A stretch of DNA of 64,000 bases from Flammulina velutipes (lineage: Eukaryota; Basidiomycota; Agaricomycetes; Agaricales; Physalacriaceae): contig CM022371.1 in assembly GCA_011800155.1 (NCBI GenBank), positions 620,001-684,000 on the forward strand. Reading direction: 5' to 3'. Shown one piece after another: positions 36,501-46,473 of this stretch (position 1 is the first letter of the stretch; each line of letters begins with the position of its first letter). The position numbers were made by a program, and so were the translations under genes. The notes below the pieces were generated by a model. The model worked only from the letters and a program-made list of their open reading frames with translations. It was not told the origin of the DNA and did no database searches.

Positions 36501-37118
36501 CTGCACTTGGATGATCCCCGACTTCCTTTTAAAGATGGTTGGCCGAATGAAACGCCCGGATATTCGTCTCGCATGGCGGGAGAAGCTGACGATCTTCTGG
36601 CTCATCTTCCTCTTCAACGGCATCGTCATCTCCTACATTGTCATCTTCGGTCGGCTTCTCTGCCCCAACTACGACAAGGCCTGGCTCACCAACGAGGTCG
36701 CTCAGCACCAAGGCGAGAACGACTGGTGGGCCTCCGTTCAGGGCAAAGTCTACGACCTCACGGATTTCGTCCAAGGCGACCACAGTGACGTCCGTGGTCA
36801 GGCGAGCAACGGAGTCGATACGTTGGAGACGCTCGCCGGGAAGGATCTTACCTACTATTTCCCTATTCCCCTCAATCGTGGCTGCAGCGGCTTGGTTTCC
36901 GACAATACGCTCGAACTCCTCCCCAAGAACTTTTCTAACTTCGCTCCGACTGCCGATCATTCTTCTGGAACTCTCACCGCGTATCCGGAAAGTAATCTCG
37001 CCGATGAATATTGGTACCAGGACCACTTCCTCCCCAAGATGAAGAAGTATTACAAGGGGCCGCTCGTCTGGGATCGTAAGAACATCGAGGCCTGGGCGAA
37101 GGATGAGGAGCAGGAAAA
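33596..37118 (+). pseudogene. CHS: Class V chitin synthase pseudogene, 5' part (myosin motor, membrane and cyt-b5-like region)
   Basis: 5' part of a myosin-motor chitin synthase, the plasma-membrane/chitosome enzyme that polymerises GlcNAc for the cell wall. ATIYPSNDAVLNVLHSPFKA and HLVVVNPYKTLANVNNISAK begin the motor. The P-loop reads GITGSGKLSSI with Leu where GKS is expected. Lesions: a small deletion after NSFDEF shifts frame at about 35031, removing the usual residues before VQRHVFEDSIGYNSQ; and a TGG-to-TAG change, judged from the family, gives a stop at 35978-35980 after GHRMI. The rest (CTWMIPDFLLKMVGRMKRPD, FWLIFLFNGIVISYIVIFG, KVYDLTDF) is intact to the intron donor at 37119. The start (ATG 33596) and first exon are uncertain. 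The gene continues at 54562. Confidence 0.85.
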
Positions 37119-37148
37119 GTAAGCCCATTGTTCGTCCCGGGACCACGC

Positions 37149-38885
37149 TGATGCGCATTGTATTAATGCAAGTACGAAAGACCCCAAAATTTGCGATTCT
37201 AAGAAGCATTCTTAGTGATAGAACGAACCTATGAGTACAAGAACCTCTAGTTACAGACCGAAACGCGTATACGATACAGTGTAAGGAGTTTCCGTGGTAC
37301 GACCGGAAAACTCCTAAGATTCGTCGGAAAAGCGCCACACGCTGAAGGGCGTGTAGGTATAGCCAAACCACACATGACGATCTTGAATATCATCATCAAA
37401 AGTACCCCGATGGAGACATCGTGATCAAATACACTTGAACGCGCGAAACTCCGAAATACTTAACGGAATTCGGCGAGTTACCCTTACACAAGGAAACTCT
37501 ACATAAAGAGACGCAATGCCAGCAAGCAGTTAAACGCGGGCTGGACTAGCAAACCAAATGTTCATACTACTCAGACGTCGGGATATTACATAGGAGACTC
37601 AGGAGTCAGGGTAACCTTTTAGGCTTTCAAAAGATACTGCTCGATCACCGATCGACTTACTCCGGTGGACTGTTCCTGATCGATTCTCGGGATCCACAAG
37701 TAAATCGTTACAAGGACCTACAATACGAGTACTATCGACAACTCGTAAAGATACAACGATAGCTTTTCCGGAGTACTACCGGAAAAGTCCGAACACGATA
37801 CTAAGAACATACTTGCGCGTCCAGTATACCAAACCTAGTCGGTACTACTCGGACTCGTAGTATGAAATAAGAATACGAACAAAGGCTAAGAGTTCCTGCT
37901 AGACAGGACTCGGCCGCTAATAATAGTGGAAACGATGAAATAGTGGAGCTTCCAAGCACAAGGAACAACCTGGCGCCACTGCAAACTCAGTTACGGCGCC
38001 ACCATTGGTTGGATTCAAAGCAAATAGAAGCCAGAACGAATAGGCAGCAATGCCAAGGGCACCATTAGAGGGATATTCCGTACATCCTACCGGAATATTC
38101 CCCGAACCAGCGGACTCGGTATTATATCCTTATTCAGACGTATATAGAAAACACTATAAAGCTAGCTCGTTTGTACTATTTACAGTAGCTTACGCCCCCG
38201 TATCCGCAGCCCACAAGCCGTATATACTGGAGGAATAGACTCTAAGATTTAGTTAGAAAAAGAACCACTGTTTAGATAGGTGGAAATAAGAAACAGAACC
38301 AAAGATCTAAGAACTCATTGGAGCTACTTCCCATATTAAAGAAGTTGAAGCCAAGTCCTTTGCGATTCAAACGATCCGAGTTTCCGCGGGAAATTCCATC
38401 TAAAGAACCTACCAACTCTGGTTGGAGTCCCAAGTCCCATACAAGTGTGGTTCAGACTGTGCTAGGCTATCTATTCAGGCCCCGACTAGTTGTTGGAGAG
38501 TCCTGATTATACAGATAGATACCAGAGCTCCCGCTCCCTAGTGTGGTTGAAGGTTGTTGGCCTGGGAAGAGCCTCATTAGGTCTCTTTACACACATCCCA
38601 ATCGGCCTGTGACTTAGTGGCAAACTAGAACTCAGTTTAAGATCAGATCCCTGTTACCCCGTCGAACTAGTATAAGCATTTTGAGCAGAAGATAAAGAGA
38701 AACAGTCCCATAAAACAAAGATACAAAGAACAAGAACCCGTCCCATATCACCTATTACAAAACGAACGATTGCTACTATAACGTGAAATCCCGCTATAAA
38801 CATCGGACTTTCCCGCATCGCACCATTGACTTGTTAGTGTGTGTTTTGTGTGTGTTTTTGTGGCGTTCTTCTACACTGCACATCA
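37149..38885 (+). repeat. 5' LTR, 1737 bp
   Basis: Begins TGATGCGCATTG and ends TGCACATCA. Compared by eye with the 3' LTR it differs at about a dozen single bases and three 1-nt indels, under 1 percent. It includes several TTCCG...CGGAA hairpins (37285-37314, 37763-37787, 38071-38101). No coding function is apparent. Confidence 0.95.
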
Positions 38886-39410
38886 TATTTTGGAGCCCAC
38901 CGCGAGGGGTGATAAATTTGACTTAAACGATCCCTCTTATTGAGGTTCCTTGAGTTACTTCTACACCTACTTCAAAATTGCACGAAAGCCCAAAGCCAGT
39001 AACGCGAACCCCGCGCCTAGCCAAAGCTCAAACGATCAAGAACAAATCAGCCGTAGAGCTAACTTGGGTGAAAACTCAAGTGCTCCAGTTGAAAGAGAAC
39101 TCCGACACGAACGACCGCCTCCAGGCGCATTATTCGACGGAACTAAAGCTCAACGTTTAAAACACGTTCAGTCTCAAAAAGCCCAAGCAAATCCATCAAC
39201 GGATACAGGCTACCCACCTGGATATATACTATCCACGATCCCTATTTTCCCTAGACTACCTCGGATTATTCCGAGTCCTAGTCCTTTACCGAGTTTAACC
39301 CCCTCTCCCAACGAACTTCCTCAGTTCGATAACCTATTCCCAGTCACTCCGCATCCCTTTCTTGAACGATTAAGACAGTCGATTCCCCTTGGAAGACCAT
39401 TATTCCCAAT
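38886..39410 (+). other. Primer-binding-like site and 5' leader
   Basis: Five bases after the LTR, TGGAGCCCACCGCGAGG (38891-38907) starts with the TGG expected for pairing to a tRNA 3' CCA end. A U discriminator base would fit tRNA-Cys, but this is a guess. The rest is leader; an open frame (from about 38950) is Pro/Ser-rich and runs into the gag start. Confidence 0.5.
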
Positions 39411-40844
39411 GTCAGACCAAGGAGACAACGAAGATGGGCAAGAAGACAGGAAAATCCCGTGCCTCCAGCGGCAGCTGGTTATGTTAACCAGTTAAGCGCA
39501 GAGACACAAGAACAGATAGCTGGGAAACGTATGCCCGTTCCCGGTGCCAAAGATACACCAAGATTCAAAGGCGATAATATTAGGGACTTCCTAACTAGTT
39601 GCGAGTTCTTATTCTACGGCAGGGGCATCATGAGCCCTACAGCCCAAATCGAGATAGCAACTTTGTATGTGGGATATGAAATTAGACGCCAATGGGCGGC
39701 TTTACCCGAATATTCAGCCGGAGATTGGCAAGCCTTCAAAAACGCAGTACAAAAACTGTATAACAAAGGCGACCAAGATAAAGAGTTTACTCTTGAAGAA
39801 GTCGAAGAAGTCACTCGCCACTTTCGGGCAAGGCCGATCGCAACTAAGATGAGATTGATGGAGTTCAGAAGAGAGGTAGTACACAAACTACAGTATCTAA
39901 TTGATATTGGAGATGTTACTCAAAAGACGGTGTTGAATATGTTACAGTATTGCTTTGCTGGTCCAGCATGGGCAGCAATATACACCGACTTGCGGGTTTT
40001 ACCGATCCCACCCAACAATCCTCTTGGACAAAGATGGACCTTAGTTGACGTGGTCAGAGTAGCTGAAAAATACTTAGAAGAAGTGGAGACGTTCGGAGGA
40101 GCCCCTGTAGTTAATGGAGGGGCTACCAACGAACGCGAGTTAGTAACACCCTCCACTGCTCGAGTAAAGATTGAAGATATGCACGATCAAGTGGCCAGTA
40201 TCAACTCACTCACGGATACCTTGAAGGCTTTGGAAAAAGCACGACAGGATGAAATGAAAGAGATGGAGAAAGCCAGACAAGAAGATACTCGGAGGATGAT
40301 GAACCTCATGGAACGGATGTCAACGGCCAGACAAGTTCAAGTACAGCAGTATCCTGCCCAACAAATGGGATACCCACAGTACATACAACAAAGTCAACAA
40401 GCGCCATATCCCGTGCAAAACTCGGGATCCTCCGCACCCAAAGGCTTAATCCCAATGCCTACGAACTTCTTACCCCAACGCAGACCAGCAGCTGTGAACG
40501 GGAAGTGCTTCTTCTGTGACGAACCCGGACATTTCCTTATGGAATGCCCGGAAAAGAACAAACTAGAGAAGGAAGGCTGGATTTACAAACCAGCTAACTC
40601 GAACTGGTATTTCCTGCGCAATGGAATTTCTCTTACACGAAACAAGAATGGACCTAATCCGCTCGAGCAAGTGGCAAAGTTCCAGAGGGAATCGGGATCT
40701 ACTCTACCAGAAACGCCACAGGTGCAAGCATATGAAGGAATCCAACAGGAGGACTTCTTTGCTCCATCTGGAACGATTGACACATCCATATACCAACAGC
40801 AGTCGATGGTCGATCCCGCGTATTCAAGGGAGGATTTCGATTAG
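39411..40844 (+). CDS. gag: Gag polyprotein with CCHC zinc knuckle
   Basis: Structural protein of the retrotransposon particle. The ATG at 39411 (MSDQGDNEDGQEDRK) is in a different frame from the long gag frame, which is open from before 39459 (PPAAAGYVNQLSAETQEQIA) to 40844. A frameshift or error of one base near 39445-39460 is likely. The body has PRFKGDNIRDFLTSCEFLFY and the capsid-like QWAALPEYSAGDWQAFKNAV. A Lys/Glu/Met-rich coiled coil follows, then the zinc knuckle CFFCDEPGHFLMEC (CX2CX4HX4C, near 40506-40550). It ends before the separate protease frame. Confidence 0.85.
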   Translation, partial: VRPRRQRRWARRQENPVPPAAAGYVNQLSAETQEQIAGKRMPVPGAKDTPRFKGDNIRDFLTSCEFLFYGRGIMSPTAQIEIATLYVGYEIRRQWAALPEYSAGDWQAFKNAVQKLYNKGDQDKEFTLEEVEEVTRHFRARPIATKMRLMEFRREVVHKLQYLIDIGDVTQKTVLNMLQYCFAGPAWAAIYTDLRVLPIPPNNPLGQRWTLVDVVRVAEKYLEEVETFGGAPVVNGGATNERELVTPSTARVKIEDMHDQVASINSLTDTLKALEKARQDEMKEMEKARQEDTRRMMNLMERMSTARQVQVQQYPAQQMGYPQYIQQSQQAPYPVQNSGSSAPKGLIPMPTNFLPQRRPAAVNGKCFFCDEPGHFLMECPEKNKLEKEGWIYKPANSNWYFLRNGISLTRNKNGPNPLEQVAKFQRESGSTLPETPQVQAYEGIQQEDFFAPSGTIDTSIYQQQSMVDPAYSREDFD

Positions 40845-41017
40845 GCTCGAGGACGGACGGAGGTTCGTCTGAAATACTGCGACAGCGAACCCTCCCTCCT
40901 GAGAGCCAAAATACTCAGCATCGTACAAGAAGTCATAGCGCGATAGAAAAGGAAAAACCAGAAGAGCCTGAACCAGTTGAACCACAAAAGAAGATACCTC
41001 AACCCAGAGGTCTAAGA

Positions 41018-42085
41018 ATGGAAGTAGTGATCCCTACTCGACAGAAACAAGTAAAATTCGTGGAGCCACCAGTGGCGGAAATAGACGATGAAGAACCCGA
41101 CTTGAGTGAGATACTCGAGGAGGTACTGGAAGGACCAGAACCCATAGAAAGTCGCAAGACTGAAGATAAACGGGAAAATCCCGCTAACGCCACGGAAGAA
41201 GCCGCCGTAAAGAAGGAAGTAGAAAAACATAAGAGCTACCAACGCATATCAAAGCTAAAGGATCTCCTTAGCCGGAATCCCGGATGGCGTTCTCTATGGA
41301 AGAAACTGCTCCCCGAAGAACTGTTAGCAACTAACGAGGCTTGGCAGAAAGACCTGTTAGAAAACTTAAGAGCAAAGAACGTTAAGGTCAACCAGCAGAC
41401 AGTTGAATCCGACGAAATCCCGGAATATCACGCAAGTGAAGATCCTATGTACTACTCGATTAACTTACAAAATTCGAGTCAGCTACCTCTAGGATCAGTG
41501 GTATGCCATGATTTGGTCGAACAACTGTTTAACCATACGGGTTACGCTGGCCCATACCAACTACCACGATCAAACGTTGCAGCTGAAAGTGCTGACCTTC
41601 GAACCCTATGGCCCACGATCTTTGGGGCCGGCAAGAAGGAAAGTCTACTTGATAGCGGGTCCCAAATTGTATCGATGTCGTTAAAAGCCGCGCTTGAATT
41701 AGGAATCCCATTCGATCCTTCATTCAACATTATTATGGAAAGCGCCGACAAAGGACAAACCCGCACTGCAGGCTTAGCCAGAAACGTAGCATTTGACTTT
41801 GGTGGAATAACGTTCTATCTACAAGTTCATATCATCAGAGACCCTGCATACGAAGTCCTTTTAGGACGACCCTTTGATGTGATCTCGAGTATCAATACGA
41901 CTACCCTTAAAGATGGTGCTGTCGTAGCGACTATAACAGATCCTAGCAATGGGAAGAAAATCACTTTGCCTACATACAAAGAGGGCAAATGCCTAGGTAT
42001 CAGCAACCCGTGGCTATACCGGTTTTTCTGCAACACTCGAGGAATTGATCGAGGATCAAGGAGAGGTTGCTCTAATCCTAAGTGA
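41018..42085 (+). CDS. pro: Retropepsin-like aspartic protease ORF
   Basis: ATG 41018 (MEVVIPTRQKQVKFVEPPVA), 355 codons. An acidic N-terminus leads to the protease domain: LLDSGSQIVSMSLKAALELG with the DSG catalytic triplet (Asp codon 41651-41653), then VAFDFGGITFYLQVHII and YEVLLGRPFDVISSI, the ALLGxPF-type second motif. Cleaves Gag and Pol during particle maturation. It is in its own frame, separate from gag (stop 40844) and pol. How it is expressed is unclear: frameshifting, reinitiation or mutation are all possible. Confidence 0.85.
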   Translation: MEVVIPTRQKQVKFVEPPVAEIDDEEPDLSEILEEVLEGPEPIESRKTEDKRENPANATEEAAVKKEVEKHKSYQRISKLKDLLSRNPGWRSLWKKLLPEELLATNEAWQKDLLENLRAKNVKVNQQTVESDEIPEYHASEDPMYYSINLQNSSQLPLGSVVCHDLVEQLFNHTGYAGPYQLPRSNVAAESADLRTLWPTIFGAGKKESLLDSGSQIVSMSLKAALELGIPFDPSFNIIMESADKGQTRTAGLARNVAFDFGGITFYLQVHIIRDPAYEVLLGRPFDVISSINTTTLKDGAVVATITDPSNGKKITLPTYKEGKCLGISNPWLYRFFCNTRGIDRGSRRGCSNPK

Positions 42086-42430
42086 TCAAGGGTCTCAGGG
42101 GATACATTTGGTGGAAACCTATGTGCCCGGAGATTCCCGGTCAACTTTCACAACCGAAGCCGTTACGAACCTATACCTAAGAAAATCCACAGAGGGTATT
42201 CACAATGCAGTTAAACCCTTGCGCAATGAATATCAATACGAAGAACCGCCTGTAGCATACGATAGCACAGGAAGGGAATTTCCGGGGAATCAACGGAAAA
42301 TCCACGCAAGAAGATAGCGGGCTTCCATAAACATGGAAACCTGTCTAATACGATAGAAACTTGGAGTCAGCCTTTAACAGACGATCAAAAGTATCCTCCA
42401 AGTTTTGAACAGGACTTAGCTAGCCATCAG

Positions 42431-45400
42431 TTGGATACAGCGAATATATTCTACGACGTTCCCGCAGAACTAAGTAAAGTGTTTAGCAATCTAACGGTTA
42501 CACTACCTCCTGAAGCATGGGGCTCAGAACAAGTCAAGTTCCTAGAGCAAGTCAAACAGAAAGCCGCTCCTGTACAAGTGCTAGCTTCGAAGAAATATAA
42601 ACCAGTGGCGTTGAAGGTCAAACCTCACTTAGGAACCTTACCAGACGAGTTCAGAATTGTGCGAAACATTGTAGGCGATCCCCTGGAGGGAATGCCTGTA
42701 TTGAATCCCAATCCACCTAAGTTTCAACCCACCGGGCGATACACGGAAGAACGAAGAGAACAAGTACAGAAGGACCATACCGGAAATTTCCTATGGCCTC
42801 AAGAACGAGATTTGATAGACGACCTCATGTGTAAGCAGAATGAAGGCTTTGCATGGGAAGAATCAGAGAAGGGAAGATTCCGGGAAGACTTCTTCCCGCC
42901 AGTAGACATGCCAGTCATACCTCATGTACCATGGGTACTAAGGCCAATCAAGATTCCTCCGGGAATCTTCAACGAAGTCTGCGCGATAATAAAGAACAAG
43001 CTGGACTCCGGCGTGTATGAGCCTTCGAACTCGTCATACAGGTCGCGTTGGTTCTGTGTAGTTAAGAAAGATGGCAAGAAACTTCGATTGGTCCATAGCT
43101 TAGAACCATTGAATGCAGTTACTATTGCGCATTCAGGCTTACCTCCCGCCACCGAAGAATTAGCGGAAGCGTTTGCTGGAAGAGCTTGTGGGGGTACCCT
43201 AGACTTGTATGTCGGGTACGACGAACGACACTTAGCGGAAAAATCCAGAGACATGACAACGTTCTCTACTCCGTATGGGGCATTACGACTCAAGACCTTA
43301 CCCATGGGTTGGACGAATTCAGTACCCATCTTCCACGAAGATGTTACTCATATTCTCAAAGACGAAATACCAGCCTTTACTAGGCCTTACATAGACGATG
43401 TACCAGTTAGAGGGCCAGCTACTAGGTACCAAGATAAAGATGGCAACTACGAGACAATCCGTGAAAATAACGGAATCCGCCGATTCGTATGGGAACATAT
43501 GATCAACATGAATAGGATCATACAACGCATGAAGTACTCGGGGGGAACCTTTTCTGGGCATAAAGCTATCATTTGCGCGAACGAAACCGTAGTAGTAGGT
43601 CATACCTGTTGCTATGAGGGCCGTAAACCTGCAGAAGAACGAGTCAAAGTCATATCAGATTGGGTACCTTGTGAATGCCTAAGAGACGTTCGTTCATTCC
43701 TTGGAACTGCAGGCGTTTTCCGAACGTTTGTGAAAGACTACTCTAAGAAAGCACTGGCAATGACCAGGTTGACAAGAGATGGTGTGTTGTTTCATTGGGG
43801 AGAAGAAGAACAAGCCTCGATGGACTCATTAAAGAGAGCCCTTGAGACAAGTCCCATGCTGAAGCCCTTGAACTATGATTGGGATACTCCGATTATATTA
43901 TCGGTGGATACCTCTTATATGGCGGTAGGATTTTATCTTAGTCAAGAAGATCCTGAAGACCCTAAGAAACGTTACTATGCGAAGTTCCTATCGATCACTT
44001 TGGATGAGCGTGAGGCTAGATACTCACAATCAAAGAGGGAGTTGTTCGGACTTCACCGCGCATTAATGGCGTGCAAGTACTATCTATTAGGTTGTCGAAA
44101 GCTGAAGGTAGAAGTCGATGCAAAGTACATTAAGGGAATGCTATCAAACATCGACTCCCTTACCAACGGGAACCTACAAAGATGGGCAGAGGAGATACTC
44201 ATGTTTCACTTCACTTTGGTACATGTACCTGGAAAAGTCCATGGTCCGGACGGACTGAGTCGAAGGGTGCCTGCACCTGAAGACATTATCATACCCCGTC
44301 CTCCAGGAGATGAAGAAGAAGACGAGCTGCCTAGCTTTGAGTATGAAGAACCTAACGACTTAGCGGACGAGGACAAGCCTCTCCCCTTCGAGGACTTCAA
44401 AGATGCTATAGATACTAAGACAGGTTACCTGCAAGAAGTACGGGAAATTCCCGTAAGTTTACCGGAAAGCTCAGTAAACGACTTCGAGCAGCCCTCAGAA
44501 GAATACCGCGCTACTCAACTAGCAGCAATGGCGGTAGAAGACCTTGAGAAATGGGTAGCAATTGAGGAGTTTCCGGACTTAGAAAGGTCAAGTAGAGAAG
44601 CTCTATGGGAAACTCTCTTGCCACACGTTGAAGCTTGCCTACGCAACAGTGAATATGAAACCGAAGAATTGTCCACCAGACAACTATCAACGTTGAAGGA
44701 CTGGGCATCTAAGGATTTCTTCATTGCGGGTGGGAAGTTATACAAGAAGCACAAAGAAAACAAGCACCGTCGAGTCCTCTTAGTAGGGAAACGGTTGCCA
44801 GTAGTGACTATAGTACATGATAAACATGGCCATAAAGGACAATACTCAGTTCGACAATTAGTTGGCAAGAGGTTCTGGTGGCCAGGCATGGAAGACGACA
44901 TGAACTGGTTTGTTAAGACTTGTATTCTTTGCCAAAAACGACAGAAGATTATCATCCATAAGGAACCTACGATTACACCAACACCAGGAATATTTGAGAC
45001 TGCTTTTGTGGACACATTCCGAATGCCGAAATCAGGCGGGAAAAATCCGAAGATCAAAAAGTATGACGGCTATAATGCTGTCACAGTGGCTCGATGTGGA
45101 CTTAGTGGTTGGCCGGAAGCAAGGGCCTTGATCAACGAGAACGCGGATACTCTAGGAGACTGGCTCTTCGAAGATATCCTATGTCGTTGGGGATGTATAA
45201 AGCAGATCATAACAGATAATGGTCCTGCTATTAAGAAAGCGATGGTTCATATTGAAGCCAAGTATGGAGTCAAGGGTATCCTCATTACGCCGTATAATAA
45301 ACAGGCTAATGGGAAGGTCGAACGCGGACATTGGGACATAAGACAATCCTTATTCAAAGTCTGTAGGGGAAATCCCGAAGAATGGCCGGCATACCTACAC

Positions 45401-45988
45401 GAAGTACTATGGGCAGAACGAATCACTGTTAAACGAACACTTGGACAGTCACCGTTTTACGCGGTAACAGGATGTGAACCCATCCTACCGTTAGATATAA
45501 ACGAAGTGACTTGGTTGGTTGATATTCCGGATTCCTTAGTGTCGCATTCAGACTTGATAGCGTTTCGTGCACAACAGCTCATTAAACACAAAGAAGATGT
45601 GAAACGTATGAAGCAAAGAGTCACAGATGCCAAGATTCGAGCAGCGGCTAAGTTCATGGAAGATCATAAGAACAGAATGCCATCTCACAAGTTCAAAACT
45701 GGTGAACTGGTATTAGTCCGAAATACTAGGATTGAAGAGGAACTCAATCACAAGTTCAAAGAACGATTCATGGGTCCATACGCCGTAGTATCGCGTACGA
45801 CTGGTGGAAACTATGTCCTATGTGAGCTAGACGGATCCTTACTCAAAGATAAGATTGCGCAGTTTCGGGTTATTCCGTTTTATTCACGGAAAGACCCCAG
45901 CTTCTTAGGAGACTTGTTCTTCAAGAGACTACACATGATACGTGGCTCTGTAGGCAAAGTTATGGACGAATTAAACAAGAAAGCATGA
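42431..45988 (+). CDS. pol: Pol: reverse transcriptase, RNase H, integrase
   Basis: 1185 open codons; no ATG at the 5' end of the frame (it opens at TTG), so it is probably made as a fusion with upstream ORFs. RT: KLRLVHSLEPLNAVTIAHSG, GYDERHLAEKSRDMTTFSTP and YIDDVPV (catalytic YIDD near 43390). RNase H: ILSVDTSYMAVGFYLSQ, SKRELFGLHRAL, KVEVDAKYIKGML. Integrase: HHCC zinc domain (HDKHGHKG to CILCQK), then catalytic Asp in FVDTFRM, Asp in ITDNGPAI and Glu in ANGKVERGHW. The C-terminus has a GPY/F-like module (KFKERFMGPYAVVSRTTGGN) and no chromodomain. No stops or frameshifts inside. The gap 42086-42430 has a short open frame, probably a pro-pol linker. Confidence 0.95.
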   Translation: MDTANIFYDVPAELSKVFSNLTVTLPPEAWGSEQVKFLEQVKQKAAPVQVLASKKYKPVALKVKPHLGTLPDEFRIVRNIVGDPLEGMPVLNPNPPKFQPTGRYTEERREQVQKDHTGNFLWPQERDLIDDLMCKQNEGFAWEESEKGRFREDFFPPVDMPVIPHVPWVLRPIKIPPGIFNEVCAIIKNKLDSGVYEPSNSSYRSRWFCVVKKDGKKLRLVHSLEPLNAVTIAHSGLPPATEELAEAFAGRACGGTLDLYVGYDERHLAEKSRDMTTFSTPYGALRLKTLPMGWTNSVPIFHEDVTHILKDEIPAFTRPYIDDVPVRGPATRYQDKDGNYETIRENNGIRRFVWEHMINMNRIIQRMKYSGGTFSGHKAIICANETVVVGHTCCYEGRKPAEERVKVISDWVPCECLRDVRSFLGTAGVFRTFVKDYSKKALAMTRLTRDGVLFHWGEEEQASMDSLKRALETSPMLKPLNYDWDTPIILSVDTSYMAVGFYLSQEDPEDPKKRYYAKFLSITLDEREARYSQSKRELFGLHRALMACKYYLLGCRKLKVEVDAKYIKGMLSNIDSLTNGNLQRWAEEILMFHFTLVHVPGKVHGPDGLSRRVPAPEDIIIPRPPGDEEEDELPSFEYEEPNDLADEDKPLPFEDFKDAIDTKTGYLQEVREIPVSLPESSVNDFEQPSEEYRATQLAAMAVEDLEKWVAIEEFPDLERSSREALWETLLPHVEACLRNSEYETEELSTRQLSTLKDWASKDFFIAGGKLYKKHKENKHRRVLLVGKRLPVVTIVHDKHGHKGQYSVRQLVGKRFWWPGMEDDMNWFVKTCILCQKRQKIIIHKEPTITPTPGIFETAFVDTFRMPKSGGKNPKIKKYDGYNAVTVARCGLSGWPEARALINENADTLGDWLFEDILCRWGCIKQIITDNGPAIKKAMVHIEAKYGVKGILITPYNKQANGKVERGHWDIRQSLFKVCRGNPEEWPAYLHEVLWAERITVKRTLGQSPFYAVTGCEPILPLDINEVTWLVDIPDSLVSHSDLIAFRAQQLIKHKEDVKRMKQRVTDAKIRAAAKFMEDHKNRMPSHKFKTGELVLVRNTRIEEELNHKFKERFMGPYAVVSRTTGGNYVLCELDGSLLKDKIAQFRVIPFYSRKDPSFLGDLFFKRLHMIRGSVGKVMDELNKKA

Positions 45989-45990
45989 GC

Positions 45991-46030
45991 TGATGGTAGG
46001 GATACCATCATATAAAGCTTGTGGGGGATA
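45991..46030 (+). promoter_or_regulatory. PPT-like module 1 (after pol)
   Basis: Short hairpin GATGGTAGGGATACCATC followed by ATATAAAGCTTGTGGGGGAT, a purine run. Its layout resembles the sequence just before the 3' LTR (52759-52799). Confidence 0.5.
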
Positions 46031-46098
46031 TAGAGGCATTCCCGAATAACGAACGGAATTTACATAGAGGCATTCCCGAATAACGAACGGAATTTACC
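46031..46098 (+). repeat. Tandem 34 bp duplication
   Basis: TAGAGGCATTCCCGAATAAC onward is repeated directly with a 34 bp period (starts 46031 and 46065). Each unit contains the TTCCCG...CGGAAT hairpin motif of the element. Confidence 0.8.
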
Positions 46099-46473
46099 AG
46101 GAATTTTCGATTTTACTTGGTACATACCAACGATACGTTCAAGATGTATTATCATTGAGAATGAAGATAGTATAGCAGTAACGTTAAAGATATACTGTAT
46201 ACAAACCGTACAAATGATGAATATCTTTTCTTTAATAAAAGGTACCATTCCCGATGCGGGGTTGGGGAAATTCCCCACAATCTAAGATAAGATTCCGAAG
46301 AGCTAGGCCCATCAGAAACGGAATGGCCCTTTCCATTTCGGAGTTGATCGACAGGATCACCGGACCGGGTCCGTGATGGTGAACTTAAAGAGAAAATTTG
46401 AGAAAAACGAACTCATCCTTCAACCACCATCGCAGCGACGCGACTCTGCCAAAACACGAAACAGATCCACGCG

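Noticed and set aside
36529..37371. 280-codon minus-strand frame in the chitin synthase exon
   Set aside because: Shadow of the conserved sense exon; it also runs into the LTR.
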